Origin: Ichthyophonus hoferi
Lineage: Eukaryota; Opisthokonta; Ichthyosporea; Ichthyophonida; Ichthyophonidae
Length of the DNA: 44,876 nucleotides
Direction: 5' to 3'
NCBI GenBank assembly: GCA_002751075.1
Contig: NAOQ01000008.1
Location: forward strand, 274,306-319,181
The translations under genes were made by a program, and so were the position numbers. Position 1 is the stretch's first letter. The number at the start of each line of letters is the position of its first letter. Shown here piece after piece: positions 32,684 to 44,514 of the stretch. The notes under the pieces are model-generated. The model did not search any database and was not told the DNA's origin. It was given only the letters and a program-made list of their open reading frames with translations.

Positions 32684-34815
32684 TTGGCATTTTATAAAAA
32701 GAGCCACTATGGAATTAGTTGGTCAGCGTGTCAAAACTGCGTCACATTTAGAATAATAAAGAACACCATCTATAGACTCAAGTTGCCAATGGTGGATTAA
32801 TACCGCAACAGTTGATGCCATGGCGCATTCCTATAAACCAATTAGCATGTTTCATCTACTACTATTAGCATGGTTACATCATTGTAAGATGACACGTAAA
32901 ATTTAAGGATTCAATAGTAGTGGAAATTAAAATCCTAATGTGCCAACAAGAATAATTATATGAAGATCAATTAGCGTTATTTTAATATAAGACTTCTAAT
33001 ATACATATAAAATCTAGGAATCGAGTATGCGAAATGAAAAATACGCACATGATACATGCATGAGACTATCATGTGCCAATTATTTGAATTACCACATAGA
33101 GCAAGCACCATGTGACAACAAAAAAACAATCATCTTTCAAAAGCAGTCGAAGTAAAAATGCTACGTCTATTAGACTGACGTATGACTACACCGAGCTAGA
33201 TTTTTTTTTACACTTCACGCGGTTTACTTCATAATAGTAATGGCTATTGTAATTCGAAGGTGGTTAAATTAGAAAATATGTGATGTGCATAAAAATTACA
33301 AATAAATTTATAAATTAATTGGATCGTGAGATAGACTACAGATCCAGGCGCAGGTTAAGGATGAGGAGGAATTTCTTCAAAGATGGATAGAACTGGGGTA
33401 AACTGAAGCAATTATTTAAGGGAACATTTTACAAACCCCGGATGACTATTAAAAACCTACCTACTCGAGAAAATAAAATTTGACGAGTATACTCACACGA
33501 GAATCTGTCTGTACACGGTATATTGTGGAGACAAGACAATCTTACCTTATATCGTTAGAATAAAGGAAAACTATAATCTACTTAAAGAGTTTGTTGGAAA
33601 AAAGTGGTAATTAAACAAATTGATTTAAATAATAAATATATATTTGCAGTATTGGATATAACGTAACGGAACAAGTACGATAGATATTAAGTAGTTTTAT
33701 TGGAAGATACTTGCTCTCACAAATTAAATTAGTGGTTGATTATGACAAATAAATGTATAACTGTAATCCGCCAATTGTGTTATCGTGTATGTCACAAAAA
33801 CTAAGTGGCCAGCCATTACTAGTATCATTTAATGTCGCACGACTAAGTGTAATATGTGAAGTTATGTTTACAAACGTTGGGAAAAAAAGCAATAAAAACA
33901 AATATTTTTTAAATAATATATATTATATAATTATGATGAGTTAATATTATCATTAGTTTTAACATAACAATGATAAACATCATATTAGATTAGATGTTTT
34001 TTTTAAGTCACTTAGAAAAACACGATGTCTTTTGTAATATTGTATTTAGTTTCAATAACTTGAAAAAAATTAAACCATAGCTTCACCTCTATTCTAATTA
34101 ATTTTATTATATTTGGCATTGTTTAAATAATGCTTATATTGGGGTGCTTTTGCATAACCCAAATTCAGACTGAATCAATTCGGACTTGCGGTCTATCCTA
34201 TCCATTAAAACCTCCGTACCATTACCGCATCCTTTATCTTCTAGAATAAATATATAATCAATACGCATATATTATTGGATAATTTATTTGGATGAGCTTG
34301 CTTCTATCTATCTACATGAAATAATGGATTGAAATAAAAAATACATTTATGATATTATAGCTGTTTAATGTATGCTGTGCCTCTTTAAGTGTCCAATAAA
34401 TTACCCTGGAATGTTGTAACAGAGTGCAAAGCTTTTTAATCGAAAAAGCCACGGGCCTGTACATATCTGATCGATAGCCAACAAGCAATTGCATATAATT
34501 AGTTTAATACTAATTCTAATATGCCAATGAAACAACTTAAATATTAAAAATATAAAAGTACATTGGCTTCATGAATAGCAAATGATTTGCATTGCACGTA
34601 CACGCAGCGACAGAGATTAGTGTTCTTATATTCTATTTCTAACAACGTGTGAAAGCAGGGATGTTTTTTATTATTAATTTGGGTATTTTTTTATATAAAT
34701 ATAATTATTTATATTATTATTATCAAATCCTTTTACATACGTAGTTTGGAAAAATAATTACTGATGTCTATTGGTGTTAAATGGCAATCCAAGGTGATAA
34801 TCAAATTTGAACCGG

Positions 34816-34910
34816 CCAATGGCAGAGGTCTCTCGACTATATAAGCCATTTCATCACATGATTTTAGGTTTAGATGACCCTGTTGCTTAGGTATTATGCT
34901 TGAGGTAAGT
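34816..34910 (+). promoter_or_regulatory. Orphan promoter-like cluster: CCAAT, TATATAAG, then a splice-donor consensus
   Basis: CCAAT at 34816-34820, TATATAAG at 34838-34845, and a perfect GTAAGT donor at 34905-34910 preceded by GAG. Spacing is that of a core promoter with a short first exon of about 35-40 bases. ATGs occur at 34874 and 34896; the latter gives ATG CTT GAG before the donor. No downstream coding exon was found, so a spliced noncoding RNA or a gene with small exons is possible, as is chance. Confidence 0.3.
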
Positions 34911-36178
34911 CTTGTTGACTTGTTCAATAATAATAATAAAAATATGTCTTGGCATATATGCACTCAGTGTATGCACAAGAAGACGTTCAAACGCTACATA
35001 ATTTGATATTCCCACTCCTCATAGAGAAATATACACAAATCACCATACTACTTATTATTCCCAACATTGCTAATTCTACCAATTCCACTATTTTTAAAAA
35101 AAAGTAGCTAGCAGCCACATCAGTACGAAAGAAATCGGCTAGACGCTAAGGTGCATGATTCTAATCAATCTGTTTAATAATAGTAAGCAAACTAAATATA
35201 GTGGCATTATGACATGGTTATGATGGGTTTGATAAGTTCATTAAAGCTTATGAATATTTAAGAAATTCTAGAAAAATACAATACATGCTTATTGCTCTGG
35301 TAAATTCATTTTACATTATGAGAAATAAGATGAATTAGACGTGGCTCGTATTTAAACAGGACCTAAAGCAAGTTCAAATCAGGATCCCTTCACTATACAA
35401 ATATTTTAAATATTTATTTAAGCCATTTTGGTGCCTAATTAGTATAGGGCGGTTTAATAATTGTATATTAGTTTTGACTTCAGAAAATATCCAGAATTTT
35501 TCATCAAAATAATATCCATATGCCATAAAAGATGATAAGGGGATTATTTGAGGTGGTTCACAAACTACCTACCATAGAGATCAATCATTCGATCTTTTTG
35601 AAGAAAAAAAATACCATACTATGTTGTTGTAAACATATCAGAAATAATTACGTGTTTATTTTCTAAAAAATAATATCCATACGGGTTCGACCAAAAAATA
35701 TATGATAACTTTCAAAATTTCATGGATTTGTCATTCTATGTTTCGATTCATACATTTTTTTCAGTCTCACGGGTCAAAAAACAAGCCGTGGGCCACGAAT
35801 CCAATCCGTCGCACATTTATGACCTGCAACAGGAATAGGCAGGCGCCTATAACACAATATAGGTAGAGTACGTACATACAAAATCGCTCCAGATAGGTAC
35901 AGAAATTTTGTCTGAGTAAGTTAGGATAGGTGTAAGGCTCCCACGTCGGGATGGCCCACCGGATTCCATTTTGTTTTTAACCGAGTCAAAATGACCAACC
36001 CAAATCATTTCTATGATATGCTTCGTAGCTATAAATCATGCACTAGTCCAGGCTCTTTCTAGAAGTTTCTAATCAACGTTGTCCACACCTTCTTAAGTTT
36101 CCATATATTACCACGACATGATTGGCATACAAAGTGATTAAGTATCCAAACGCCTCTCTTACGTAATACCACATGTTG

Positions 36179-36247
36179 ATTGGCTGCCACTAATAGATTT
36201 TCATTGGTTAATACAGCAGTGATTGGGACAAGCAGTGACACATATAA
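36179..36247 (+). promoter_or_regulatory. Promoter of the Gln-rich protein gene: three inverted CCAAT boxes and TATA
   Basis: ATTGG occurs at 36179, 36203 and 36222, followed by CATATAA at 36241-36247; the chosen ATG is at 36335. A fourth ATTGG is at 36121. The cluster implies control through an NF-Y/HAP-type CCAAT-binding factor. Confidence 0.6.
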
Positions 36248-36334
36248 CAGACGGTCTCGGCGGATTAGCACATTTTGCTTGTGAGGGTCAAATTATTTAG
36301 TTCTTTTGTTTTGTTCAATGTTTTGCTAATAACA

Positions 36335-37279
36335 ATGGCGCAAGTAGAACAGAACTCTGTGGCAGTAGCTGCGTCTCAGGCTGTGGCTAATGGAGAGCAA
36401 AATGATTTATTAATTCCAGCATTACTGGCGGCTGCGCAAGCAGGGTTTCCTTCTACCCAAAAAGTGGACAACAAAACTGCTCGCAGTTATCAGTATCACC
36501 CGTATGATCCAAAAAAGAAGCTTAGAGCCAATGCTGCTAGAAAAAAACGTAGATTTGGTGTGACAACATTTTCGTCTCCTCCTGTCCTGAGTAAACCTAG
36601 ACCCTCCCCTGTCTATCAAAAATATGAGCAAAATAACGTCAGTGATGTGATGCCACGATGTAAAGAGAAGCCATTTACTTGTAAGCAGGAAGTCCCTTCG
36701 CTTATGAATAATCCACTTGACTCTATACCCAGCTCGACACCTATTGCTGCGTCATACGATCAGTTGATGTTTCAATATACCCAGAATCAACTACAGCAAC
36801 AGACGCTTATTATTCAACAGACGCTCATTCTACAACAACTTCAGGGGTTGAAGGCGATTGATAACAATGTTTGTGTACCCAATGACTCTCTCTCTTGCTC
36901 TACTGCTCCCACAACCCCTGTTTCCTTCCTCTCTTCACCGGGTCCGTTTCTGTCAACTACACCGAATTGCAACGTCAACTTTGATTTGTTTAACTGTGGT
37001 TCTCCCCTTCCCCCTTTGTCCCCATTGTCTTCCTTTGAGAGCGAACCGGACACACCTACATCTCAAGGCGATTTCGCCTTTGACTTATTTTCATCTCTAG
37101 GATCTTTTGACACTTGTAATAAGGGTCGCAGGCTTTCGGGTGCTAGTGATGAGGGAATTAGTAATCCCTCACTTCCTGTGGTTTCTACCTTAGATGTTAA
37201 TGGCATTCCATGTCCTAATCTGTATGCAGGTGTCAACGATCTGTTTGTCGATTTGAACCAGAACATGCAAAGCTGGTAG
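36335..37279 (+). CDS. Basic, Gln-rich, probably nuclear protein of unknown family
   Basis: Intronless, 314 residues from the ATG at 36335 (context AACAATGG). The frame is open 60 bases further up but has no ATG there and would begin about 30 bases after the TATA box, so the inner start is preferred. Visible parts: an Ala-rich N-terminus; a basic cluster at ~60-73 (KKKLRANAARKKRR), a strong candidate nuclear localisation or DNA-contact patch; a Pro/Ser segment; a Gln-rich helix at ~144-174 (QNQLQQQTLIIQQTLILQQL); and a Ser/Pro/acidic C-terminal half with repeated FDLF motifs (NFDLFNC, FAFDLFSSLGSFD) resembling short activation motifs. No zipper, zinc finger, homeobox or HLH is evident. A transcriptional regulator or coactivator is inferred. 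AATAAA lies at 37458. The coding sequence looks intact. Confidence 0.8.
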   Translation: MAQVEQNSVAVAASQAVANGEQNDLLIPALLAAAQAGFPSTQKVDNKTARSYQYHPYDPKKKLRANAARKKRRFGVTTFSSPPVLSKPRPSPVYQKYEQNNVSDVMPRCKEKPFTCKQEVPSLMNNPLDSIPSSTPIAASYDQLMFQYTQNQLQQQTLIIQQTLILQQLQGLKAIDNNVCVPNDSLSCSTAPTTPVSFLSSPGPFLSTTPNCNVNFDLFNCGSPLPPLSPLSSFESEPDTPTSQGDFAFDLFSSLGSFDTCNKGRRLSGASDEGISNPSLPVVSTLDVNGIPCPNLYAGVNDLFVDLNQNMQSW

Positions 37280-38206
37280 TGAAGAGGCTTTTGGCAAAAG
37301 AAAAGAGAAAGATAACGTGCGGTTAAACGTAAACATAGATTTAAAAGTAATTATATATGTGAATGTTATATATTTGTGCTGTGTCAAATGGGCTTGGACC
37401 CATATTCTAAGAAAAAAGACACTTAACTGAATGAGCGAATGATCCCATCACTGAAAAAATAAAACGTATGAAATCAACTTATTTCTTGTGTCAAATGATT
37501 TGTGCTAATATTAATATTAGTCCAAGTCCTGTAACTTGGGTAAGGTAGAAAAAAGAAGTATGCATGGATATTACTAATAGCTTTTAACGAGTTTATTATT
37601 CATAATGGCTATTTTGGACTAGATTGTATATATATAACCAGGTAATAATCGGTTGATTTATGGCTTGTTGGGTATTTTTTATTGTTAACAGACAACGAGT
37701 ACAACAACGAGTACATGTTATAGATACTTTTTAACACCAGTTTTGGGCAAAGTATTGTTGACCATGACTACACTACACTAATAAAACTTAGTGGAAGTTA
37801 ACGAATAAATACCGATAACAATAAAATGGTGTCTTGTATTCCAATACTAACCAACATTTTAAGACTGTAAATTACAAAAAATAAAATGAATATAAAGTGC
37901 TTTTCATTGTCTATGGATAATTTATAAAGAAATAAGGTGTCAATTGTGCCTAATTTTCCCATTTTCTGAACAGTAGTTGATTTTCTCTTCCACAGATTTT
38001 CTAGTCTATATTATAACTGATACAGACCATGAAAGATTTGTAACGTTACATTATCTTTCTATCTATTCGTCTATTATCGTAAATTTGATTTTGATGTAGT
38101 ATAAGCCAATTGGAAATGTTATAATTTAAAATAATAAGAGTGAGGGACATAGAAAAGAGGCAAAAAGCAAAGTATTACCTATTTATAAATGCATAACATT
38201 GCTTAG

Positions 38207-38335
38207 ATGATGGCAGTAAAATGTAGTGCAGAGGTTACGGAAAACATGAGTAGCACCCAAAATGACGGGTTGGTAAGCATTAGTGGTGTCACAATCTTGA
38301 AACACGGGGATCGTGATAATCTCGTGTACCTATGA
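38207..38335 (+). CDS. Hypothetical 42-residue ORF
   Basis: Reads MMAVKCSAEVTENMSSTQN and ends KHGDRDNLVYL before TGA. A GTAAGC donor-like word at about 38273 could instead make it a first exon. Composition is protein-like but short, and part of it overlaps an imperfect palindrome (38270-38352). Confidence 0.2.
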   Translation: MMAVKCSAEVTENMSSTQNDGLVSISGVTILKHGDRDNLVYL

Positions 38336-40037
38336 ACCAATGCTTATCACAATCACGTGACATTACCATTTGTAATATATATGATTGAACGGATTAGGCA
38401 GTATGATCGGCATCGGAATGTAGCTATGAATTTCCCTACGGCGTGCTGGAGCTTATGGTATGCTAGGTTTACTTGAAGTATATAAATAAATATACATGAT
38501 ATATGCTTTCATTTTTATATGAAATGTCTCTGGTAAAGGACTTTGGTAAGATGCGATGAGATGAGCCCACCGAAACTATTACTAGTTTATAAGGGGTTTA
38601 TTATGTTGCTCTCCTATATTGGGTATATGTAGCTTAAGCTGTCAATGACTCTGGGAAAGAATGGCATATAAATCTTGTTTGTGAGGATACTGTCAGACTA
38701 CGGGGTCTACACGGTGATATGGTATTCAAGCTTTCATGTTAAGTTAAATATGGCCTACTATATTATGTAGTGCTACGGTATGTAATAGATTTATGGGAGC
38801 GAAATCATGACTGGAGGACAGAAAACTGTACTGCACGGTTGATTATCAATTCCTGTTTGTAGTTGTTCCCTATAAGTATCTCCATAATCTTGGCTAACAT
38901 AATGTTGTTTTATAAATGAACTTACTGCTGTATGATCCGACGCTCATTTATCGCTAACCAGTGGCCTATAATGGTCGAAGTGTTTAGTATTCTTTCATGT
39001 GCCATTTATTATGTACGCATATTAATAATATATAAGACAGCCGATAGATAGCTATTCATAGAAGGAATGGGGTTAAACCAATGGTAATATGGGACTCATA
39101 ACATTACATTGGGTCAACTATTTGAGTAAAGCATATCAACTTCTAAACCGTATAAGAATTAGCAACTTACGGACATACTCGATCACAGATTACTGTCACA
39201 AGCTATTAGTAGTTCCCAAAGCCAAATCTTGCTAGTAAAGAGGTTGTTTAGGTACTAAGTTAAATGCATAGATCCAGTTTCATTTTGCCTTTCTTTTCCT
39301 TGTTTGTGTCTATTTGTTACGGAATTCCCCAGAGACTAATGCGTCACTTGTAAGTTGGCTCTTGAAAACCAGTGATGGTTACTTGCTCGTTTCAGGTAAT
39401 TGGTGCTGTAACGAATTCCAATCTATGAATAAAATTTGTAATAGGTGCGGAGGGAGTCAATTGGCATAGAAAGGAATTACAAGTAACAAAAACAATTATA
39501 TTAATTACGGGTGAAATATACAAAAATCACCCAGATAGCACATTATAACAATATACTCCTAGTATTACTTATTTAGCATGCGTTTCATGTTACACTATCT
39601 TTTATTATTAATATAAATTAATATAAATATATTAATAATCTGACAGTGTTAGCTTTGTTAATGTAAACAATAGGGATCTATAAGTCCACGCCTCAACCAA
39701 TACAAAATACTTATCATATCAAAGGTGATATACTATTGATTATTGGCAGGTAGGATTTAGGAGGGATCGAAGATGAAGCAATCTTTACCGACCACATAAT
39801 TGCTTGAAAGACCACAAAGAAAGCCAATAACATTATAGTTTTGAACTCAACGCAGCAACTTTTAATAATAAATATATATATTGGGCACAAAAGCTTCTAT
39901 GTTTCTGACATTATATTACGTCAGTCCGAGAAAAAATAAATGAAAGACAATTGATATATCATAGAAATAAAATAAAAGTATCTGAATAGATGAAGTAACT
40001 TAGTGGTGCTAGCATTGTAGAAAAAAATGATCTCGAA

Positions 40038-40283
40038 TTACAGGGGAAAAATAAAAATAAAATAAAAATACCAATTAGTATGACCGTAGGTTGATGGGCA
40101 ACAACATTTTGCTCGGTTAGAATGAGATGAAAGAACTGATGTGAGATTTATCGCTACAACATCGACTGAATGGGTTAGTTTCTTGAATGATTTCAGTGAT
40201 AGGGTATCTGTTGGGACTTCAATTTTTGTGAAGTACACTTTAGTAAGGTGACGTCTTCGGCAATGAACTTGAAAACTCGTCAT
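40038..40283 (-). CDS. Hypothetical 81-residue ORF
   Basis: Starts MTSFQVHCRRRHLTKVYF and has mixed, protein-like composition to about residue 70 (CCCPSTYGHTNWY), then a Phe/Ile-rich tail from an A/T run that suggests the true coding part ends or splices earlier. No family recognised. Confidence 0.25.
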   Translation of the reverse strand: MTSFQVHCRRRHLTKVYFTKIEVPTDTLSLKSFKKLTHSVDVVAINLTSVLSSHSNRAKCCCPSTYGHTNWYFYFIFIFPL

Positions 40284-40749
40284 TATCCTAATATGTGAAT
40301 TGATTTTCTGATCTGAATTAAGAACCAGACAGTAACACAGGCCAAAGAGAAAAAGATACCCAAAAAAAAAAGTGATACTGTTAAATAAATATATGGAAGG
40401 AAAATTAGATAATTTGAAGGTAGGGAATATAGTGTATGATGTGGGTAGGTTGACTCAAAGATATAGAGAGAGAAGGGGAAAGAGGGTCTAACCTAGTGAC
40501 TGAAAGATCACAACAGTATATATGGGTATCAATAATAGTTGCTAAGAAGCAGGTTGTATCCATAGTATCTGATATAATTAAACGTAATTAACTACAACTC
40601 ATAAGTTCATATTGCAAAATCAGACTGCCACTCTACACCACAATATATTACCTGCCCTAAACAACCATTCGTGTTGATTTCTTTACACAATTTGTTTTGC
40701 TGTATATTTCTAGATTTGATATTGTATATTCTTTTCTTTTGTCTCCATA

Positions 40750-40898
40750 GTAAAACTAAAAATAAAAGGCCTATTGTAAAACGCATTCAATGCCCATTTG
40801 TTAACTTTGCTATGTCAATTCCACTGGCAGGTTCCTATACATCCCAGGGATATCTCTTGTCTCAACTAGCTCCTACAAATAGTTATCAAAATATATAA
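40750..40898 (+). CDS. Possible terminal exon, unknown protein
   Basis: A pyrimidine-rich TTTTGTCTCCATAG acceptor-like site precedes an open frame SKTKNKRPIVKRIQCPFVNF, ending LAPTNSYQNI and a stop. The basic start and Ser/Tyr-rich end look protein-like, but no upstream exon was found. Confidence 0.2.
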
Positions 40899-41829
40899 TA
40901 TTTTAGTCTACTCATTATTCCCAATTAATAAGCGCCGTAGTATCTGTTACAGATTAGTTAATTGGCATATCATTACACTTTTAGGAATTATTATAAAATG
41001 TTGTATATTCTCTTATGACATTGGCATTGGCCTCCGTTAATGTCCGTGTACTTACCGGCAAGCCTATTGGAATTAATTACATGATAAATTTTGATTGCAT
41101 TCCATATACTATAATTTTACTCAATTGTAATTATACTTTAGTATTTTTTTTTTGACCATCTTAATTAGAAAGATCGTGATGTAGCCGTTGTCTTTTAATC
41201 TAATTACTGCTACTCACATTTTACTATTAGTATTTACTTTCTATGTTCTCCTTCTTAGTGATACTACCTATATACTTTTAATTTTGGTGTATAACATGAT
41301 ATAGTTCATATGTTTGCAGCACAGGGGATGCCTGTCAGTAACTTATATACGTTATATACTGGCCATACTATGGAGGTGGGGGTGTTTTTTTACATTTGGA
41401 ATACAAGAATAAAAATTTGATCAATACTGAAAATACCATAACTGAAAATGAATCTGTCAATTTCTAAGCTAGAAAAAAGAGGCTTTGCAAAGATTATGAA
41501 AGCTGGATTCATATTGTATTCAACGTGCAACAAGTATGGCTCCCTTTTTCCCATCCTCTAGTAATGGAAACACAACATTGTAACAATAAAAATACTTAAA
41601 GTTAAATATGTTTTATGTTCTTTAAACCGATATTATTTTTTATGGGAATTACTTGACTGTTAGTTTCTATGATTTTGGCGGGCTTGCATTCTCTTTCACC
41701 TAAGTTGTCAAATAGCAGTAACAAATAAGGAGGTAGTTTTAATTTCAGTTAAGGATATTGGTTTTAACTTTGAAATGTATATATTTTTAAAAACCCATAA
41801 AATATTTTAGTTTTGTGTCATAATTTCCA

Positions 41830-42105
41830 GTGGCCTTGCAGAATTCTTCTTTGGAACCCATGGCTGCTTGTTGATTTTTCGACTCATTGCATGCTTTATA
41901 ATTCGCACTTGCGAAGTTGTCTCCTTCCTTAAAGAGTTGTTTTGAAATGGATTTGTCGTCACTAAAAGTTTAAGAGAACTGGATTCTCAACTTTTTTCTT
42001 ATTGGCAGCTGTGGTTCCCGACTTCCTTCCCATGGTAACTGGTTTTCCTCTTGTACCTTGCTATAGTTTGGCACAGAGTTTCTTCTTCTAGTTGATTCAT
42101 TACTT
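41830..42105 (-). pseudogene. Basic 'KK-x-R-x-x-FSSDS' ORF family, copy 3 (decayed)
   Basis: On the minus strand: RRRNSVPNY, then after a frame change ARYKRKTSY (compare TRIKKRTAM of copy 1), then IRKKLRIQFS followed by a stop and TFSDDKSIS, EGDNFASANYKACNESK. Nucleotide blocks TCCAGTTCTC and AGTGAC are shared with copy 2 at 9.4 kb. It ends within about 100 bp of the copia fossil at 42.2 kb, in the opposite orientation. Confidence 0.5.
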
Positions 42106-42204
42106 TACAGAAGCAGTCATAAGTCGTCCTATACTTTATTTTATTGAAATACCACTTGAAGTCTGGGTATACTGGCTATATCATAGTTGGATTGTGTCAA
42201 ACCA

Positions 42205-44510
42205 AACAGCAAGGACAAAAAGAAGTTTATGGATGGCAAAGGTAACAAATCAAAGAAAAAGAAGGTGTTGGCACGTGACTATCATCCAGATACTCTAGGC
42301 CAGCACAATACTGAAGGCTGTACCTTCAATCTACAACTCCAGAAAATCCTTCACTGACATTGAAAAGGCGAAGGCTGCAGTGGTTACCAAATCAGGTGAG
42401 AAAAGATCAACGTAACCAGTACTGCAAAGGCCGGGGCTGTCACAAACATAGCCCAAACCGGAAATGCATTCATTCCTAGATTCATTAAAAAAAACTGATT
42501 TCACAGTCAATTTAGTTGCTACCATGCATATATGCTTGAAATTATCTGCTTTTTAAAAAAATTGAAGCAGTGGAAATACCAGTGACAACAATGACAGATG
42601 GCACCTCATTGCAAGCTCTCCTGAAAGGGAAGGGAAATTTGTATTAAACTCGTATGAAAGCCCAAAGATAACACTAAATAAAGTGTTTTAAATAAGAATG
42701 CACCAGTGAGTCTATTTTCTCTGCCAGCTCTGGATGATAGATCTATCACAACTTTCATTGGCAGTTAACGTGTAGTAATTAAGAAAGGGGATTGGAAGAT
42801 TTTTACAGCCATAAATATTAGTCTTAATCCTTTTATCCTACATGCTGACCTGCCAGATGCAACACCAGGCACTAGGGTCTACGGAACCTTCAATTCTGAC
42901 GTCCCTAGAGCCACCTGCCTAGCAGCATGGCTCAACCACAAGAATCACTCAAAGACACCAATTATAATACTTACAGTCATTATACATACACTTCGCATAA
43001 TTGTTTTATTAATCTGAACACGACCAGTTATATAGAGCCCCAAACCACTATAACAGGCTTATTCCTAATGCAAAAAGCTTTATATGTAATCCCTGTGCTG
43101 ATCAAAGATTATCCACACTCCTTTTCTATCAAAAACATAAAAATTCACTTACTTGGGCAAGTGAATATATATTTATGTCACCAGTCCCTTAACTAAGGAC
43201 CTAGGCCATATGCATATGTGCTAGATGGCAACATTTGCAGACAATTACACACACTATGTCACTGTGTACCTTATGAAATCAAAATAAGAGGTACCACAAT
43301 ATTTTAAAGCCTATAAGGCAATATTTCAATTTATTTTCCATTGAAAGCAGCAACTTTCTTTACTGATTAAGGCAAAGAGTACCTCTCAAGCTACTTCGAC
43401 CAGTAACTCAAACAGTATGAAATCACCCATCTGACTACTCTCTTTTATGCTGCTTCAAGCAATGGCCTGAGTGGGAAGATGAGCTGTCAACTCATTGAAA
43501 TTGCAAGGAAAGTTTTCCTTTAATCCAACATGCTACTAAAATTTTGGGGTTTTGCATTCCAGGTGGTAGCCTACATTCACAAGTTGACCCCAACCAATGC
43601 ACTCCCTGGAAACATACAATCTCGTAAAATGAGGACCAAGCAACATATACCAATCAAAAGACTTGGGATTTTAGGGTTCATGGTATTTTACAAGGTTAAT
43701 GGCATTAACATCAAGAACAAATCCCCTTCCAAATGCAGATTCGGTGTCTATTTAGGCTACAATCTACTACAGTAAAGATGGATTGTGGTGGACTGGGCAA
43801 TGTACTGAATCTCAACAAGAAGAAACTTGATTTTTTTTTAAAGTATTCTCGTATAGAATGGACAAGAAAGTAAGCATGGCCCCTTTCACCATCTTGTAGA
43901 AAGGCAATACCCAGCAGGACTTGGAAGATGACCTTTCTCCCGCAACCCATACATCCTATTCATATGACCATGCCCAGGACTACCTAGCTCTTAACTTTAA
44001 GGAAAGGGTAGAACAAATGCCTTCCTCATATGCCAGCAAAAATACTACAAGATCTTCTAGTCTCCTTCGTAAACAAATTGGCATACTGCCAGTGAGGGAG
44101 CACCATTGTTTGCCTGCAATTGAACATCTACATGGCCAACATCAAAAACATCAAGACCAGCATCAAGAAGAGGAAGTGGACCACTCTGATAAGGGCATTT
44201 TGATCCAGAAGACCAGAGAATAAAATCACTACAAGCCATTAACAACAAAATCAGGGACTAGACACCCTGCAGCTCCGCACAATGTAAAACAACAAGCAGC
44301 ATTTATTGCAGCTGCTTGTCATTTGGCTACCACTCTTTACCACGACATTTCTGGCATCATAGACCTTAAGAACATTAATCAGACTCTTAGGGCCCAGGAT
44401 AAGTTTCAATAGCTTGAAGCCATGGGAGTGGAGTTGGCTAGCATCAACGAGTATGGTACTTGAATACTAGTTCTGATACCACCAGCCAGTACCATCGTCT
44501 GTTGTTATAT
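42205..44510 (+). mobile_element. Ty1/copia LTR-retrotransposon fossil, element 2
   Basis: Broken plus-strand copy of the same family as element 1. Parts recognised in order: Lys-rich gag tail, gag C-terminal region, protease region with the block TGGCACCTCATTGCAA shared with element 1, integrase C-terminal part (AYIHKLTPTNALPGN, then KCRFGVYLGYN, 43570-43770), the linker shared with element 1, and the start of reverse transcriptase (MGVELASINEYGT at about 44420-44460). About ten or more breaks; no LTR recognised at either end. Old by decay, and comparable in age to element 1. Confidence 0.88.
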
Positions 44511-44514
44511 TAGG

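Larger units (their letters stand above)
30970..36170. other. Long gene-poor intergenic region
   Basis: Over 5 kb of AT-rich DNA. Apart from the small ORF at 31722, the GA-rich tract at 32600 and the promoter-like cluster at 34816 (listed separately), I see no gene, RNA or repeat family. Confidence 0.5.
37480..41820. other. Long gene-poor intergenic region
   Basis: Over 4 kb with no firm gene. Weak candidates (38207, 40038, 40750) are listed separately. TATTAATAATAT-rich stretches lie near 39600-39650. Confidence 0.5.

Noticed and set aside
44467-44480. TCTGATACCA, reverse complement of the initiator-Met tRNA primer-binding site of LTR elements
   Set aside because: It falls inside the recognisable start of the copia reverse transcriptase (coding VLIPP), on the plus strand, so the match is coincidental.
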